Positions 15,685 to 26,531 are shown, counted from the stretch's first letter. The stretch is DNA of 64,000 nt from Pseudoalteromonas nigrifaciens (GCF_002221505.1 NZ_CP011036.1:992001-1056000), one strand, 5' to 3'. Made by a program: numbers and translations. The notes: generated from the letters alone by a model not told the origin.

Positions 15685-17265
15685 GTGTCAAAAGGTTTAT
15701 TTCGCTCCGGTATGATTGTTAGTTGTATGACAATGATATCGCGTATTTTAGGGTTAGTTCGCGATGCGGTTGTTGCAAACCTCCTGGGAGCCGGTGCTGC
15801 GGCCGATGTTTTTTTGTTTGCTAATCGAATTCCTAACTTTTTACGTCGTTTATTTGCAGAAGGTGCGTTTGCTCAAGCATTTGTACCTGTATTAAGCGAA
15901 ATAAAAGAGCAGCAAGGCGACGACAAGGTTAAACTTTTTGTTGCGCAAGCAGCAGGAACCTTAGGCACTATTTTATTAATAGTGACAATTGTAGGTGTGG
16001 TTGCGTCTCCGGTTATTGCTGCACTATTTGGCACAGGTTGGTTTATAGATTGGTGGCAAGGTGGCCCTGATGGCGAAAAGTTTGAACTTGCCAGTGCATT
16101 ATTAAAGCTGACATTTCCGTATTTGTTTTTTGTAAGCCTTGTGGCGCTAAGTGGGGCGGTTATGAATGTATATAACCGCTTTGCTGTGGCTGCGTTTACC
16201 CCAGTGTTATTAAATATATCTATTATTTTGTGTGCTATTTTTTTACATGACCAATTTTCGGTAGGTGCATATGCATTAGCTATCGGTGTATTTATTGGTG
16301 GTGTGGTGCAATTACTGTTTCAGTTGCCTTTTTTATATCGGGCAAAAATGTTGGCGCGCCCGCGCTGGGCTTGGCAAGACGAAAATGTAAAAAAAGTACG
16401 TAAATTAATGCTGCCTGCTTTGTTTGGAGTATCTATTAGCCAAATAAACTTATTGCTCGATACCGTTATTGCTTCATTACTCATGACCGGCTCAATTGCT
16501 TGGTTGTATTACTCAGACCGTTTAATAGAGTTTCCGCTGGGATTATTTGGTATTGGTATAGCAACGGTTATTTTACCGGCACTGTCAAAATTACACAGTA
16601 GTAAAAAAAGCAGCGATTTTCAGCATACCTTAGATTGGGGGGTGCGTTTTGTAATATTTTTGGGCCTGCCTGCTATGATAGGGTTAATGATTATTAGCCC
16701 ACTTATTATTACTGTGTTGTTTGATCATGGTGCATTTAAAGAAGCGGGGATTGATCATGTTAAAGCGGTGAGCTTAGGGGTAATGGCTTATTCGGTTGGT
16801 TTAGTCAGCTTTATGCTAATAAAGGTATTAGCCCCTGGATTTTACGCCCGCCAAGATACTAAAACCCCAGTGCGCATTGGTATTATTACCTTGGTACTTA
16901 ATATGGTGTTTAATATAATGCTTGCGCCTTTTATTGGCTATTTAGGATTGGCCTTAGCCACTTCAATGTCGGCAAGTTGTAATGCATTTTTGCTTTACAG
17001 GCAGCTTAAAAAAGAAAATGTGTACCAGTTTTCGTCAATGAGCTTATATTTTACCCTTAAATGCTTTGTTGCAAGTATTGTTATGGGGTTACTGGTTTGG
17101 TTTACCAGCGAGCAGTATAGTTGGACGACTTGGCACTTTAGCGAACAGGTTATTTTACTCCTAGTGTTGCTAGCAATTGCAGGGTTAAGTTACTTTACGC
17201 TGTTATTTTTGATGGGTGTGCGACTAAATACGATAAAAAGTGTAGCAATTACTGAATCGAACTAA
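15685..17265 (+). CDS. murJ: Lipid II flippase MurJ
   Basis: A 526-residue polytopic inner-membrane protein with about 14 membrane helices. The N-terminus (SKGLFRSGMIVSCMTMISRILGLVRD) and the NLLGAGAAADVF and RRLFAEGAFAQAFVP stretches are those of MurJ/MviN, which flips the peptidoglycan precursor lipid II to the periplasmic face. The start is a GTG at 15685; no better ATG lies upstream. The length is normal for the family. It stands alone between divergent rpsT and ribF. Confidence 0.95.
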   Translation: MSKGLFRSGMIVSCMTMISRILGLVRDAVVANLLGAGAAADVFLFANRIPNFLRRLFAEGAFAQAFVPVLSEIKEQQGDDKVKLFVAQAAGTLGTILLIVTIVGVVASPVIAALFGTGWFIDWWQGGPDGEKFELASALLKLTFPYLFFVSLVALSGAVMNVYNRFAVAAFTPVLLNISIILCAIFLHDQFSVGAYALAIGVFIGGVVQLLFQLPFLYRAKMLARPRWAWQDENVKKVRKLMLPALFGVSISQINLLLDTVIASLLMTGSIAWLYYSDRLIEFPLGLFGIGIATVILPALSKLHSSKKSSDFQHTLDWGVRFVIFLGLPAMIGLMIISPLIITVLFDHGAFKEAGIDHVKAVSLGVMAYSVGLVSFMLIKVLAPGFYARQDTKTPVRIGIITLVLNMVFNIMLAPFIGYLGLALATSMSASCNAFLLYRQLKKENVYQFSSMSLYFTLKCFVASIVMGLLVWFTSEQYSWTTWHFSEQVILLLVLLAIAGLSYFTLLFLMGVRLNTIKSVAITESN

Positions 17266-17350
17266 AAAAAAGATTATAATCGGCAACTCTGCAACTTCAT
17301 TCAATTTTGAGTTGTGAATTAATAACTCGCTTAAAAAGGCATTGGGTGGC

Positions 17351-18277
17351 ATGGAGTTAATTAGAGGTATACACAATATTCGCTCACAACATTTTGGTTG
17401 TGTGCTTACTATTGGTAATTTTGATGGTGTTCACTTAGGTCATGCTGAAGTATTAAAAGGCTTACTTATTGATGCTAAAGCAAATAATTTACCTAGTACG
17501 GTAATGTTGTTTGAGCCTCAACCACAAGAGTTTTTTGCTAAAAGTAATGCGCCAGCGCGTTTAACTCGCTTACGAGATAAACTGCTACTGCTCAGCGAGT
17601 TAGGTATTGAACGAGTTATTTGTATTAGCTTTAATCAGCAATTTGCAAATATGCATGCAGAGCAATTTGTTAGTGATATTTTAATTAAAAAGCTAGGCGT
17701 TAAAGCATTAACGGTTGGTGATGATTTTAGATTTGGCAAGCAGCGACAAGGTAATTTTGACTTACTAGTAAGTATGGGCAAACAAGCGAGCATGGATGTT
17801 AAAAGCACCGCGAGTTTTCGCCAATTAAATGCTAGAGTAAGCAGTACTTTAATTCGTGAAGCGCTTGCCGCTGGTGATTTAAGCACTGCAAAGGTAATGC
17901 TTGGTCACAACTATGCCATTTCGGGGCGTGTTATACATGGTTGGAAACGTGGCCGAGAGCTGGGTTTTAGAACCGCAAATATAGCGCTTAAACGTCAAGT
18001 TTGCCCGGTAAATGGGGTGTTTGCTGTGCAAGCAACCATAGCAGGGAAACAAGTTTATGGGGTTGCCAATATAGGCAATAAGCCCACTTTTAATGGAACT
18101 CGTGCCTTATTAGAAGTTCATCTTTTTGATTTTGCACAAGACATTTATGGACAATTTATGCATGTGGAGTTGATTAAAAAACTCCGCGATGAGAAAAAAT
18201 TCGAGACATTAACACAATTAACGGCGCAAATAGCAACTGACGTTGCCGCCGCTAAACAGTGTTTTGGTTTAAATTAG
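17351..18277 (+). CDS. ribF: Bifunctional riboflavin kinase/FAD synthetase
   Basis: The protein has 308 residues from the ATG at 17351 (a TTG nine bases upstream is less likely). The N-terminal FAD synthetase domain shows the nucleotidyltransferase motif GNFDGVHLGH (residues about 24-33); the C-terminal flavokinase domain contains RELGFRTANI and the NIGNKPTFNG stretch. It converts riboflavin to FMN and FAD in the cytoplasm. It leads the ribF-ileS-lspA-fkpB-ispH series, a conserved gammaproteobacterial order. Confidence 0.95.
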   Translation: MELIRGIHNIRSQHFGCVLTIGNFDGVHLGHAEVLKGLLIDAKANNLPSTVMLFEPQPQEFFAKSNAPARLTRLRDKLLLLSELGIERVICISFNQQFANMHAEQFVSDILIKKLGVKALTVGDDFRFGKQRQGNFDLLVSMGKQASMDVKSTASFRQLNARVSSTLIREALAAGDLSTAKVMLGHNYAISGRVIHGWKRGRELGFRTANIALKRQVCPVNGVFAVQATIAGKQVYGVANIGNKPTFNGTRALLEVHLFDFAQDIYGQFMHVELIKKLRDEKKFETLTQLTAQIATDVAAAKQCFGLN

Positions 18278-18306
18278 GTAGCCGATAGATACGGAATGTA
18301 GGATTA

Positions 18307-21135
18307 ATGAGCGACTATAAACATACTTTGAACTTACCGGAAACACCGTTTCCAATGCGTGGCAATTTGGCACAACGTGAACCAAAAATGCTAAAAGCAT
18401 GGTATGAAGACGACCTATATGGTCAAATTCGCAGTGCTAAAAAAGGTAAAAAAACCTTTATTTTGCATGATGGACCTCCGTATGCAAACGGCGATATCCA
18501 TTTAGGCCATTCAGTAAATAAAATATTAAAAGATATTATTGTTAAGTCTAAAACCTTATCTGACTTTGACTCGCCATTAGTACCTGGTTGGGATTGTCAT
18601 GGTTTACCAATAGAATTAATGGTTGAGAAAAAAGTTGGCAAGCCAGGCGTTAAAGTAACCGCGAGCGAGTTTCGCGAAAAGTGCCGTGCATACGCTAAAA
18701 AGCAAGTTGAAGGTCAAAAGGTCGACTTTAAACGTTTAGGTGTATTTGCCGATTGGGACAAGCCTTACTTAACCATGAACTTTGATTTTGAAGCGAATGC
18801 TATTCGTGTACTTGGTCGTATTATTGAAAAAGGCCATTTACATAAAGGTGCTAAGCCTGTGCATTGGTGTACAGATTGTGGTTCTGCTTTAGCCGAAGCC
18901 GAAGTTGAATACCAAGATAAGCAATCACCAGCAATTGACGTACGCTTTATTTTTAACGACCAAGACGCAGTAGTAAGTGCGTTTGATTTAGCCGATGGTC
19001 ATAAAGGTACAGGTAAAGTTGGTACTGTTATTTGGACTACCACCCCGTGGACGCTGCCTGCTAACCGAGCAGTAGCAGTACATGCAGAATTAGAATATGC
19101 ACTAGTACAAGTTGAAGATGAAGGTAAGCAGCAACGCTTAATATTAGGCTCTGAGCTCGTTAAAGATGCAATGGACCGTTTTGGTTTTAATAACTTTCAT
19201 GTATTAGGTTATGTTAAAGGTGCGGCGCTTGAAAATTTACAAGTAGCACACCCTTTTTATGACTTTAGTGTTCCTGTAATTGTAGCTGAACATGTTACGA
19301 CCGACTCAGGTACGGGTGTTGTACATACGGCTCCAGGGCATGGTCAAGAAGATTTCGTGGCTGGACTTGAATACAAACTAGAAGTGGCTAACCCGGTTGG
19401 CGCAAATGGTGTGTACTTACCAGACACTGAGTTATTTGCCGGTCAGCATGTGTTTAAAGCAAATGCGAGCATTGTTGAAGTGCTTAAAGAGCATGGCGCA
19501 TTAATGCATCACCATGCTATTACGCATAGTTACCCACATTGCTGGCGTCATAAAACGCCAATTATTTTCCGTGCTACACCGCAGTGGTTTATTAGTATGG
19601 ATCAGGCTAATTTGCGTCAAGATTCATTAAACGAAATTAAAAACACGCAGTGGTTACCAGAGTGGGGCGAAAGCCGCATTGCAAACATGGTTGAGGGCCG
19701 TCCAGATTGGTGTATATCACGCCAACGTACTTGGGGTGTACCAATTGCATTGTTTGCTGATAAAGACACCGGTGCTATTCATCCAAATACGCAAGAGTTA
19801 ATTGAACAAGCAGCACAATTGGTTGAAAAGTCAGGTATTCAAGCATGGTACGATTTAGACCCAGCGACACTGTTAGGTGAAGAAGATGCTAAGCAATACA
19901 TGAAAGTGCAAGACACTCTCGATGTATGGTTTGACTCGGGCGTATCGCATGCGTGTGTTGTTGATGCGCGTGAAGACTTAACTGGTCCTGCCGATTTATA
20001 CCTTGAAGGTTCTGATCAGCATCGTGGTTGGTTTATGTCGTCTATGATGACATCGGTCGCTATTAACGGCCATGCACCATACCGCCAAGTACTTACTCAT
20101 GGTTTTACCGTTGATGAAAACGGTCGTAAAATGTCTAAGTCGTTAGGTAATGTTATTTCACCACAAAATGTGATGAATAAACTAGGCGCCGATATTTTAC
20201 GCTTGTGGGTTGCCTCTACCGATTACACCGCAGAAATGACGGTGTCGGATGAAATATTTAACCGCTCAGCAGATCGTTACCGCCGAATTCGTAACACTAG
20301 TCGTTACTTATTAGCTAACCTAAATGGTTTTGATCCAAAAACAGATCAAGTAGCTGTTAATGATATGGTTGAGCTTGATAAGTGGATTGTTGGCCGTGCA
20401 GCACAATTACAAACAGAAATTTTAGCTGCCTACGATAGCTACCAAATGCTGTTAGTAACGCAAAAGCTAATGAACTTTTGTACCGGTGAGCTTGGCTCGT
20501 TCTATTTAGACGTAATTAAAGACCGCCAATACACAGCTAAGAGTGACAGCCACGCACGTCGTTCTTGTCAAACAGCGCTGTACCATATTGCTGAAGCAAT
20601 GACGCGTTGGATGGCACCAATTATGAGCTTTACTGCTCAAGAAATTTGGGAAGCATTACCGGGTGAGCGTAGTGACTACGTATTTACATCAACCTGGTAC
20701 GAAGGCTTACAAGCTCCTACTAACAGCCAATTTAGTAACGATGATTGGTTAGAAATTCTAACAGTGCGCGATGAAGTAAACCGCCTATTAGAAGCTGCAC
20801 GTAAAGAAGAAGTAATTGGTGCAACGCTCCAAGCAACTGTTAATTTATATACAGGCAAAGCGCTCGCAGCTAAATTATTAGCACTTGGCGACGAGCTGCG
20901 TTTTGTATTTTTAACATCTGCAGTAAACGTAACCGAAGTTGATAGCCAGCCAGCAGATACACAAACTACCGAAATTGATGGTCTTTATATTAGTGTTGCT
21001 GCAACCGACGCACAAAAGTGTGAGCGTTGTTGGCATTATAGCGCTGATGTAGGTGTTGAGCCTGCTCACCCTGAAATTTGTGGACGCTGTGTAAGCAATG
21101 TTGACGGTGAAGGCGAGCAACGTCAATTCGCTTAG
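18307..21135 (+). CDS. ileS: Isoleucyl-tRNA synthetase
   Basis: A class I aminoacyl-tRNA synthetase of 942 residues, the usual length. The HIGH motif appears as HLGH (residues 65-68) and the KMSKS loop at about 608-612. The editing domain has the [13 protein letters not shown] threonine-rich motif, and a C-terminal zinc-binding CxxC...CxxC module (CERC and CGRC) closes the protein. Charges tRNA-Ile. It follows ribF by 29 bp and precedes lspA by 10 bp. Confidence 0.98.
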   Translation: MSDYKHTLNLPETPFPMRGNLAQREPKMLKAWYEDDLYGQIRSAKKGKKTFILHDGPPYANGDIHLGHSVNKILKDIIVKSKTLSDFDSPLVPGWDCHGLPIELMVEKKVGKPGVKVTASEFREKCRAYAKKQVEGQKVDFKRLGVFADWDKPYLTMNFDFEANAIRVLGRIIEKGHLHKGAKPVHWCTDCGSALAEAEVEYQDKQSPAIDVRFIFNDQDAVVSAFDLADGHKGTGKVGTVIWTTTPWTLPANRAVAVHAELEYALVQVEDEGKQQRLILGSELVKDAMDRFGFNNFHVLGYVKGAALENLQVAHPFYDFSVPVIVAEHVTTDSGTGVVHTAPGHGQEDFVAGLEYKLEVANPVGANGVYLPDTELFAGQHVFKANASIVEVLKEHGALMHHHAITHSYPHCWRHKTPIIFRATPQWFISMDQANLRQDSLNEIKNTQWLPEWGESRIANMVEGRPDWCISRQRTWGVPIALFADKDTGAIHPNTQELIEQAAQLVEKSGIQAWYDLDPATLLGEEDAKQYMKVQDTLDVWFDSGVSHACVVDAREDLTGPADLYLEGSDQHRGWFMSSMMTSVAINGHAPYRQVLTHGFTVDENGRKMSKSLGNVISPQNVMNKLGADILRLWVASTDYTAEMTVSDEIFNRSADRYRRIRNTSRYLLANLNGFDPKTDQVAVNDMVELDKWIVGRAAQLQTEILAAYDSYQMLLVTQKLMNFCTGELGSFYLDVIKDRQYTAKSDSHARRSCQTALYHIAEAMTRWMAPIMSFTAQEIWEALPGERSDYVFTSTWYEGLQAPTNSQFSNDDWLEILTVRDEVNRLLEAARKEEVIGATLQATVNLYTGKALAAKLLALGDELRFVFLTSAVNVTEVDSQPADTQTTEIDGLYISVAATDAQKCERCWHYSADVGVEPAHPEICGRCVSNVDGEGEQRQFA

Positions 21136-21145
21136 GAGTTAATTA

Positions 21146-21646
21146 GTGAGCAAACTAGCCCAAAAAAGTGGTTTAGTGTGGCTATGGTTAAGTCTACTGC
21201 TGTTAGTAGTAGACTTTGCTAGTAAAACACTTGTTGTAAGTAGTATGGCTTATCAAGAGTCGATTAATTTACTGCCTGTTTTTAGTATTACTTATGTACA
21301 TAACTACGGTGCAGCTTATAGTTTTTTAAGTGATGCAGGTGGTTGGCAACGTTGGTTTTTAAGTGCTATTGCAATTGCTATTAGTGGATTGCTGGTGTGG
21401 TGGTTAAAACGCCTGCCAGCAACTAATAAAGTATTATGCGCTGCCTATTCATTGGTACTTGCCGGTGCAATTGGTAACTTATACGACCGTATTGCATACG
21501 GTTATGTAATTGACTTTATACACGTATTTTATAAAAACTCACATTTTCCGGTATTTAATGTTGCAGATTGCGCTATTTGTATTGGTGCAGCATTATTATT
21601 ATTTGACGCCTTTACAGGCGAAAGTCCGAAGGAGCATAAAGCATGA
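21146..21646 (+). CDS. lspA: Lipoprotein signal peptidase (signal peptidase II)
   Basis: A 166-residue inner-membrane aspartyl protease with four membrane helices that removes the signal peptide of diacylglyceryl-prolipoproteins. The catalytic dyad is visible as D114 (NLYDRI) and D141 (FNVADC), with the conserved NYGAAYSF loop. The start is GTG, preceded by AGGAG. Its end overlaps the fkpB start by 4 bp. Confidence 0.96.
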   Translation: MSKLAQKSGLVWLWLSLLLLVVDFASKTLVVSSMAYQESINLLPVFSITYVHNYGAAYSFLSDAGGWQRWFLSAIAIAISGLLVWWLKRLPATNKVLCAAYSLVLAGAIGNLYDRIAYGYVIDFIHVFYKNSHFPVFNVADCAICIGAALLLFDAFTGESPKEHKA

Positions 21647-22083
21647 GCCAAGCTGTAATTGGTGAAAACTCACAGGTTATTTTTCATTTTTCTATTAAGT
21701 TAGAAGATGGCTCTGCTGCCGACTCAACCAAAGTGCATAACAAGCCTGCTAAGTTAACTATGGGCGATGGTAGCTTAACAGCTAACTTTGAAAAGTGCTT
21801 ATTAGGCTTAAACGCAGGTGAGAGCAAAACCTTTGAGCTAGAACCAGAAGATGCATTTGGTCAGCCAAATCCAGATAACATTTACTATGTTGATCGCAGT
21901 AAATTTGGCCCAGAAACCCCAGCTAAAGTAGGCGCTATAATAGCGTTTACTCAGCCTGATGGTACCGAGCTTCCGGGTTTAGTACGCGAAGTGCAAGGCG
22001 AGTCGGTAACGATTGATTTTAATCATCCGTTAGCGGGTCAGCGTTTAACCTTTGAAGTAGATATTATTGAGGTGCAAGGTTAA
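21643..22083 (+). CDS. fkpB: FKBP-type peptidyl-prolyl isomerase, SlyD/FkpB type
   Basis: A 146-residue FKBP-fold isomerase with an inserted chaperone flap, of the SlpA/FkpB kind. It has the [16 protein letters not shown] stretch typical of the family and no metal-binding His-rich tail as in SlyD. It is cytoplasmic and helps folding. The gene sits between lspA and ispH as in Escherichia and Pseudomonas, overlapping both by a few bases. Confidence 0.93.
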   Translation: MSQAVIGENSQVIFHFSIKLEDGSAADSTKVHNKPAKLTMGDGSLTANFEKCLLGLNAGESKTFELEPEDAFGQPNPDNIYYVDRSKFGPETPAKVGAIIAFTQPDGTELPGLVREVQGESVTIDFNHPLAGQRLTFEVDIIEVQG

Positions 22084-23012
22084 TGGAAATATTACTAGCC
22101 AACCCACGAGGCTTTTGCGCAGGGGTTGATCGCGCTATTAGTATTGTTGAGCGCGCTTTAGATATTTTTGAAAAGCCAATTTACGTACGCCACGAAGTGG
22201 TGCATAACCGCTATGTGGTTGACGGCTTAAAAAGCCGCGGTGCGGTATTTGTCGAAGAGCTTGATCAGATACCTGACGACAGCATAGTTATATTTAGTGC
22301 GCATGGCGTATCGCAAGCGGTACGCACCGAAGCAAAGCGTCGTGACTTAAAAATATTTGATGCGACCTGCCCACTGGTTACTAAAGTACATATGGAAGTA
22401 ACCCGTGCGAGCCGCAAAGGCATAGAGTGTATTTTAATTGGCCACCAAGGACACCCAGAAGTTGAGGGCACCATGGGGCAGTATGGCAATGACGACGGCG
22501 GTATTTACCTGGTAGAAACTGTAGAAGACGTAGCTAAGTTGAATGTAAAAAATGCTGACAACTTATTTTACTGCAGTCAAACAACGCTCTCGGTAGATGA
22601 TACTGCTGATGTAATTGATGCGCTGCGCGCTAAGTTCCCTGCTATTGATGGGCCGCGCAAAGATGATATTTGTTATGCGACGCAAAATCGTCAAGACGCC
22701 GTTCGCGACTTAGCCGACAAAGTAGACGTATTGTTAGTGGTTGGCGCTAAAAACAGCTCTAACTCAAATCGTTTGCGTGAACTTGCCGATAAAATGGGCA
22801 CTAAAGCTTATTTAATTGACGATGCCACAAACTTGCAAGAGTCATGGTTCACTGGTGTTAATGCAGTTGGGGTAACCGCAGGAGCATCAGCACCTGAAGT
22901 GTTAGTGCAACAGGTTATAACCCGCTTAAAAGAACTAGGTGGCAATCAAGTTACTGAAAATCCTGGCGAAGAAGAGAACATTGTATTTGCTGTTCCTATT
23001 GAGCTGCGCTAA
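22083..23012 (+). CDS. ispH: 4-hydroxy-3-methylbut-2-enyl diphosphate reductase
   Basis: A 309-residue [4Fe-4S] enzyme of the last step of the MEP isoprenoid pathway, producing IPP and DMAPP. The three cluster cysteines are C12 (GFCAGV), C96 (ATCPLVTK) and C197 (ICYAT). The length is standard. The start ATG overlaps the fkpB stop (TAATGG). It ends the biosynthetic block; the next genes belong to pilus regulation. Confidence 0.97.
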   Translation: MEILLANPRGFCAGVDRAISIVERALDIFEKPIYVRHEVVHNRYVVDGLKSRGAVFVEELDQIPDDSIVIFSAHGVSQAVRTEAKRRDLKIFDATCPLVTKVHMEVTRASRKGIECILIGHQGHPEVEGTMGQYGNDDGGIYLVETVEDVAKLNVKNADNLFYCSQTTLSVDDTADVIDALRAKFPAIDGPRKDDICYATQNRQDAVRDLADKVDVLLVVGAKNSSNSNRLRELADKMGTKAYLIDDATNLQESWFTGVNAVGVTAGASAPEVLVQQVITRLKELGGNQVTENPGEEENIVFAVPIELR

Positions 23013-23059
23013 TCTAAATTAAATATATATTTAATTAATTAGCTTAAAAGGGAGCCGTT

Positions 23060-24094
23060 ATGAGCAAATCGCCACAAGTGGATGGGTTGCTTTTTTCGGC
23101 TCTTTTTAATGAGCGAGGCGTACTTGCCTCGTTAGTTGTATCGCAAGTTGTTGCTATTGTTCTGGCTTTTGCACCCAATGTAGAAGGTGATATTTGGCTT
23201 CGCCTTGGAATAATAAGCTTATTTTTACACTTAATAGTGTTAGTCAGTACCTCTTCTTTATACTTCTGTAGATTTTTTTTACAAAAACGTACTCAAACTT
23301 TTCAGTTAAGTTTGTTTTTTGTCTTTTTTTTATTATCTACATGCATTTTTAGTATTTTATTTTCTCATTTTGCTTTTGATATAGATGATACAAATAGCCT
23401 AATTTATTTCATACTTCGTAATTGTATTATAGTGGCTTTACTGACTGCTTTATTCGTCCAGTTTTTATTAATTTATTTTGAAAAAGAGCAGCAAACTAAA
23501 GCGCTTGCCCGCGCAGAGCTTGATGCATTACAAGCACGTATTCGCCCACACTTTTTATATAACAGTTTAAATACCGCTGCAGAGCTTACCCATCATGATG
23601 CAACCGCAGCTGAGCAGGCTATTTTAGCCTTAGCTGCTTTATCGCAAGCGGCAATGCGCTCAGGGCAAAGTGTGCCATTAGAGGACGAAATAACCCTTAG
23701 CAAGCAATATGTTGCACTAGAAGCATGGCGTTTTGGTAACCGCTTAAAGCTCGATTGGCAAATACCCAATGAGCTTCCCGCGCTTAATATTCCCTGTTTA
23801 ACTTTGCAGCCTTTAATTGAAAATGCCGTGTGCCATGGCGTAGAGCCTAGCGAAACAGGCGCTGTCATTAAAGTTGAGCTGCATGTTACAAGTGGCTATT
23901 TAACTATTATAGTCACTAACCCAATAGCCGTGGCAACCACTAATACTCGGCCAAGTAACGGCATGGCGCTGGAAAATATTCGCCAACGACTTAATATTTA
24001 TTACAAGGGTAAAGCGCAGCTCACTATTGCTAATAAAAATGGCGTATTTAGAGTAAAAGTAGTGATCCCTAAACATATTGAGAGTCAATTATGA
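23060..24094 (+). CDS. LytS/AlgZ-type sensor histidine kinase
   Basis: The protein has 344 residues. Four to five membrane helices fill residues about 28-150; a His_kinase (LytS-type) domain follows with the phosphoacceptor in RPHFLYNSLN and an HATPase domain with the N-box LIENAVCHGVEP and a G-box NGMALENIRQRL. It has no periplasmic sensor domain, like AlgZ (FimS) of Pseudomonas. Its stop overlaps the start of a LytTR response regulator (ATGA), and minor pilin genes follow, the same neighbourhood as algZ/algR control of fimU-pilVWXY1. Signal unknown. Confidence 0.88.
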   Translation: MSKSPQVDGLLFSALFNERGVLASLVVSQVVAIVLAFAPNVEGDIWLRLGIISLFLHLIVLVSTSSLYFCRFFLQKRTQTFQLSLFFVFFLLSTCIFSILFSHFAFDIDDTNSLIYFILRNCIIVALLTALFVQFLLIYFEKEQQTKALARAELDALQARIRPHFLYNSLNTAAELTHHDATAAEQAILALAALSQAAMRSGQSVPLEDEITLSKQYVALEAWRFGNRLKLDWQIPNELPALNIPCLTLQPLIENAVCHGVEPSETGAVIKVELHVTSGYLTIIVTNPIAVATTNTRPSNGMALENIRQRLNIYYKGKAQLTIANKNGVFRVKVVIPKHIESQL

Positions 24095-24792
24095 ATGTAA
24101 TTATTGTTGATGATGAACCCTTAGCTAGAGCGCGTTTAGTACGTTTATTGGCGGCTCAAAATATAGTTGTACAAAATGAAGCGAGCAATGGCACAGAAGC
24201 ACTTGCGTTAAGTAAAGTAAACCAGCCTGACTTAGTGTTTTTAGATGTTGATATGCCGGGTATTAATGGCTTGGAGGTAGCAAGTGAGCTTAACAAACTT
24301 GCAGTTCCACCCGCCATTGTATTTATTACCGCCCACCCTGAGCACGCGCTAGACGCATTGCAATTAAATGCGGCGGGTTATGTGGTAAAGCCTGTATCGG
24401 CGCAATCATTACAAAAAGTAGTTGAACAACTTGGGCGCTTAAATAAAGTACATATACAAAAACAACAAACAACAAAAATTACGTATCAGCTCGCGGGCAC
24501 ATTAAAAAGTATAGAAATGGAGTGTATTTATTATTTTGCTGCTGAAGAAAAATATACAAAAATGGTATTTAAAGGGGGCAGTGCGCTTATAGAGCAAAGT
24601 TTAAAACAATTAGAAACCCTTTATCCCACACATGTTTTAAGAGTACACCGCAATACGTTAGTAAATAAAAATAGGGTGGTTGCTCTGCACTCATTAAGTA
24701 GCGGTAGTCATGCTATTGAACTACAAAATTGCCAAGAGCTGTTAGCGGTTAGTCGCCGCGAGCTAAAAACAGTTAAATCTAGCTTGTGTTAA
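24091..24792 (+). CDS. LytTR-family response regulator (AlgR-like)
   Basis: The protein has 233 residues: receiver domain (D9/D10-type acidic pair in IVDDEP, phosphoacceptor D54 in VFLDVDMPG) and a C-terminal LytTR DNA-binding domain (about residues 130-230; VLRVHRNTLVNKNRV is the family hallmark). LytTR proteins bind two direct 9-bp repeats. Two matching repeats lie just downstream of this gene, ahead of pilV, so it probably activates the minor pilin operon. It is co-transcribed with the kinase through a 4-bp overlap. Confidence 0.9.
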   Translation: MNVIIVDDEPLARARLVRLLAAQNIVVQNEASNGTEALALSKVNQPDLVFLDVDMPGINGLEVASELNKLAVPPAIVFITAHPEHALDALQLNAAGYVVKPVSAQSLQKVVEQLGRLNKVHIQKQQTTKITYQLAGTLKSIEMECIYYFAAEEKYTKMVFKGGSALIEQSLKQLETLYPTHVLRVHRNTLVNKNRVVALHSLSSGSHAIELQNCQELLAVSRRELKTVKSSLC

Positions 24793-24835
24793 CTCATTTA
24801 CTATAAAGCTATTTTGGCAAAAACAGTGTTTATTA

Positions 24836-24864
24836 ACCGTTTATCAACAAAATCAACCGTTAGT
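24836..24864 (+). promoter_or_regulatory. Tandem LytTR-type operator ahead of pilV
   Basis: ACCGTTTAT (24836-24844) and ACCGTTAGT (24856-24864) both fit the LytTR consensus (T/A)(A/C)(C/A)GTTN(A/G)(T/G), and both resemble the AlgR core CCGTTCGTC. They are in the same orientation with a 20-bp period, two helical turns. A TATAAT -10 box is at 24904-24909 with no good -35, as expected of an activated promoter; the repeats would lie about 50-80 bp upstream of the transcript start. Confidence 0.6.
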
Positions 24865-24934
24865 CTTAGTAGTTCTTGAATCTATATTTTATTTGCATAC
24901 ACTTATAATAAGATAATATTTATTTGGTTTTATT

Positions 24935-25513
24935 ATGCATTTACACCCAATTAAGCGACGCAAAGGCTTTACTTTAATAGAAGTACTTATTGCCTTTATC
25001 ATCCTCAGCTTTGGTTTGTTAGGCGCCGTTGCACTGCAAGCAAAAGCCAAACAAGCGAGCTTTGACTCTATGCAGCGTGCAGCAGCAGTTGCACTTGGTA
25101 ATGATATTGTGCAGCGTATCCGTGCTAACGATACCATTACGTCTATTAAACTTTATGGTTCTTATAACGGCAAGGAAGCAATAAAAAGTGATAGCACGGA
25201 GACCGAATCATCAGCTTGCTTTAATAGTAGCTGTGGCTCCGAAGGTATAGTGGGTTTGGATGTCGTGCAATGGAAGCGCGCTATTAGCGCACGTAATAAT
25301 ACAGGCTCTTTAGATGATGCCACCATATGTATAAAGTCTACCTCAGAAGATGGCACTGGCGGGAAAGGATTCAATATTGAGGTAATTATATCATGGCAAG
25401 GGCGGCAAGAATTTACAGCAAACACAGATACAGGAAAAGTTACCTGTGGTGATGACCCTAACAATAAACGTCGATTAGTGGTATTAACTAGCTATATTTA
25501 TGTGAGGAGCTAG
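24935..25513 (+). CDS. pilV: Type IV pilus minor pilin PilV
   Basis: A 192-residue prepilin. The prepilin peptidase site is KG/FTLIEVLIAF with the conserved Glu at +5 and a hydrophobic helix after it; the region GAVALQAKAKQASFDSMQRA is typical of PilV. It has four Cys in the C-terminal half. Minor pilins PilV, W, X and FimU form the priming complex at the pilus tip together with PilY1. First gene of the operon, 142 bp after the LytTR regulator; the ribosome binding site is weak. Confidence 0.9.
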   Translation: MHLHPIKRRKGFTLIEVLIAFIILSFGLLGAVALQAKAKQASFDSMQRAAAVALGNDIVQRIRANDTITSIKLYGSYNGKEAIKSDSTETESSACFNSSCGSEGIVGLDVVQWKRAISARNNTGSLDDATICIKSTSEDGTGGKGFNIEVIISWQGRQEFTANTDTGKVTCGDDPNNKRRLVVLTSYIYVRS

Positions 25514-25514
25514 C

Positions 25515-26531
25515 ATGAAACAAACAGGTTTTACGCTCATAGAAGTAATGATTTCACTATTTATTGGTGGCTTGATCCTCGGCGGTGTTATGTTTACTTT
25601 TATTAGTATGAAAGTAACCACAAAAGACACTATGACAATTGGTGAGCTTCAAGAGTCAGGACGTTTAGCTATAAATATTATGCAACGCGATATAGAGCAG
25701 GTTGGTTTTTGGGGAACTTATTACGATGACTCGTTCACAGCTGTAAATACAACTGTTAGCTCTTTAGCACCCACTACAGATTGCGTTGGTGCTGATGGAA
25801 CTAATAACGGCAGTTTTCCAGATTTAACCAGTAGTAGTAATTTTCGTACTATTTATGCAAAAACGACTAGGAGTAAAGATAACCTAAATTGCATAAACGA
25901 TGGCATTATTCCTGCTGATAATAAAGAGACCGATATTCTTCAGCTCAAGTTTTTACAAGGTGATCCTCAATATGATGCTGTTGCAGGTACTAATACTACT
26001 AGCGATAAAATAAATTACTTTATCGCAGAACAAGAACAAGCAAGTTTTGTAACCGGTAAACATACCCCAACAAATATTAATGCAACTATTTGGCCATATA
26101 GTCATCATGTTTATTATATTAAAGAAGAAAAATATTTAGTAAACAATAAAGAAATAAAAGTCCCCGCATTAAGACGAAAACGATTAGTAAATGGAAAAAT
26201 GACCTCTGAAACGATAATGGAAGGTGTTGAAAACATGCGTTTTGTATTTGGCTTAGACACTACCAATGATAGCCGAGTAGATACTTACCGCAGCATTAAA
26301 GACATGAACCCTACTGATTGGGAAAATCGAAAAGGTATTTTAACAGTACAGCTATTTTTATTGATTAGAGCGTTGCAACCCGATCCTGGAGTTAAAATTA
26401 AAAATCAAACATATATACTGGGTGAAGGTAGCGATAAACGAGAGCTAACATTTACCGATAACTACAGGCGTACGGTATTTACTACCACTATTCGCTTAAG
26501 TAATGTTGGAGGGAACTTATGGAAAATTTAA
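25515..26531 (+). CDS. pilW: Type IV pilus minor pilin PilW
   Basis: A 338-residue prepilin with the site TG/FTLIEVMIS at the N-terminus and a large C-terminal domain, as PilW usually has. The IMQRDIEQVGFWGTYY segment after the helix is characteristic. It starts 1 bp after the pilV stop with GAGG overlapping the pilV end, and overlaps pilX by 13 bp. Role: assembly of the pilus tip complex. Confidence 0.9.
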   Translation: MKQTGFTLIEVMISLFIGGLILGGVMFTFISMKVTTKDTMTIGELQESGRLAINIMQRDIEQVGFWGTYYDDSFTAVNTTVSSLAPTTDCVGADGTNNGSFPDLTSSSNFRTIYAKTTRSKDNLNCINDGIIPADNKETDILQLKFLQGDPQYDAVAGTNTTSDKINYFIAEQEQASFVTGKHTPTNINATIWPYSHHVYYIKEEKYLVNNKEIKVPALRRKRLVNGKMTSETIMEGVENMRFVFGLDTTNDSRVDTYRSIKDMNPTDWENRKGILTVQLFLLIRALQPDPGVKIKNQTYILGEGSDKRELTFTDNYRRTVFTTTIRLSNVGGNLWKI

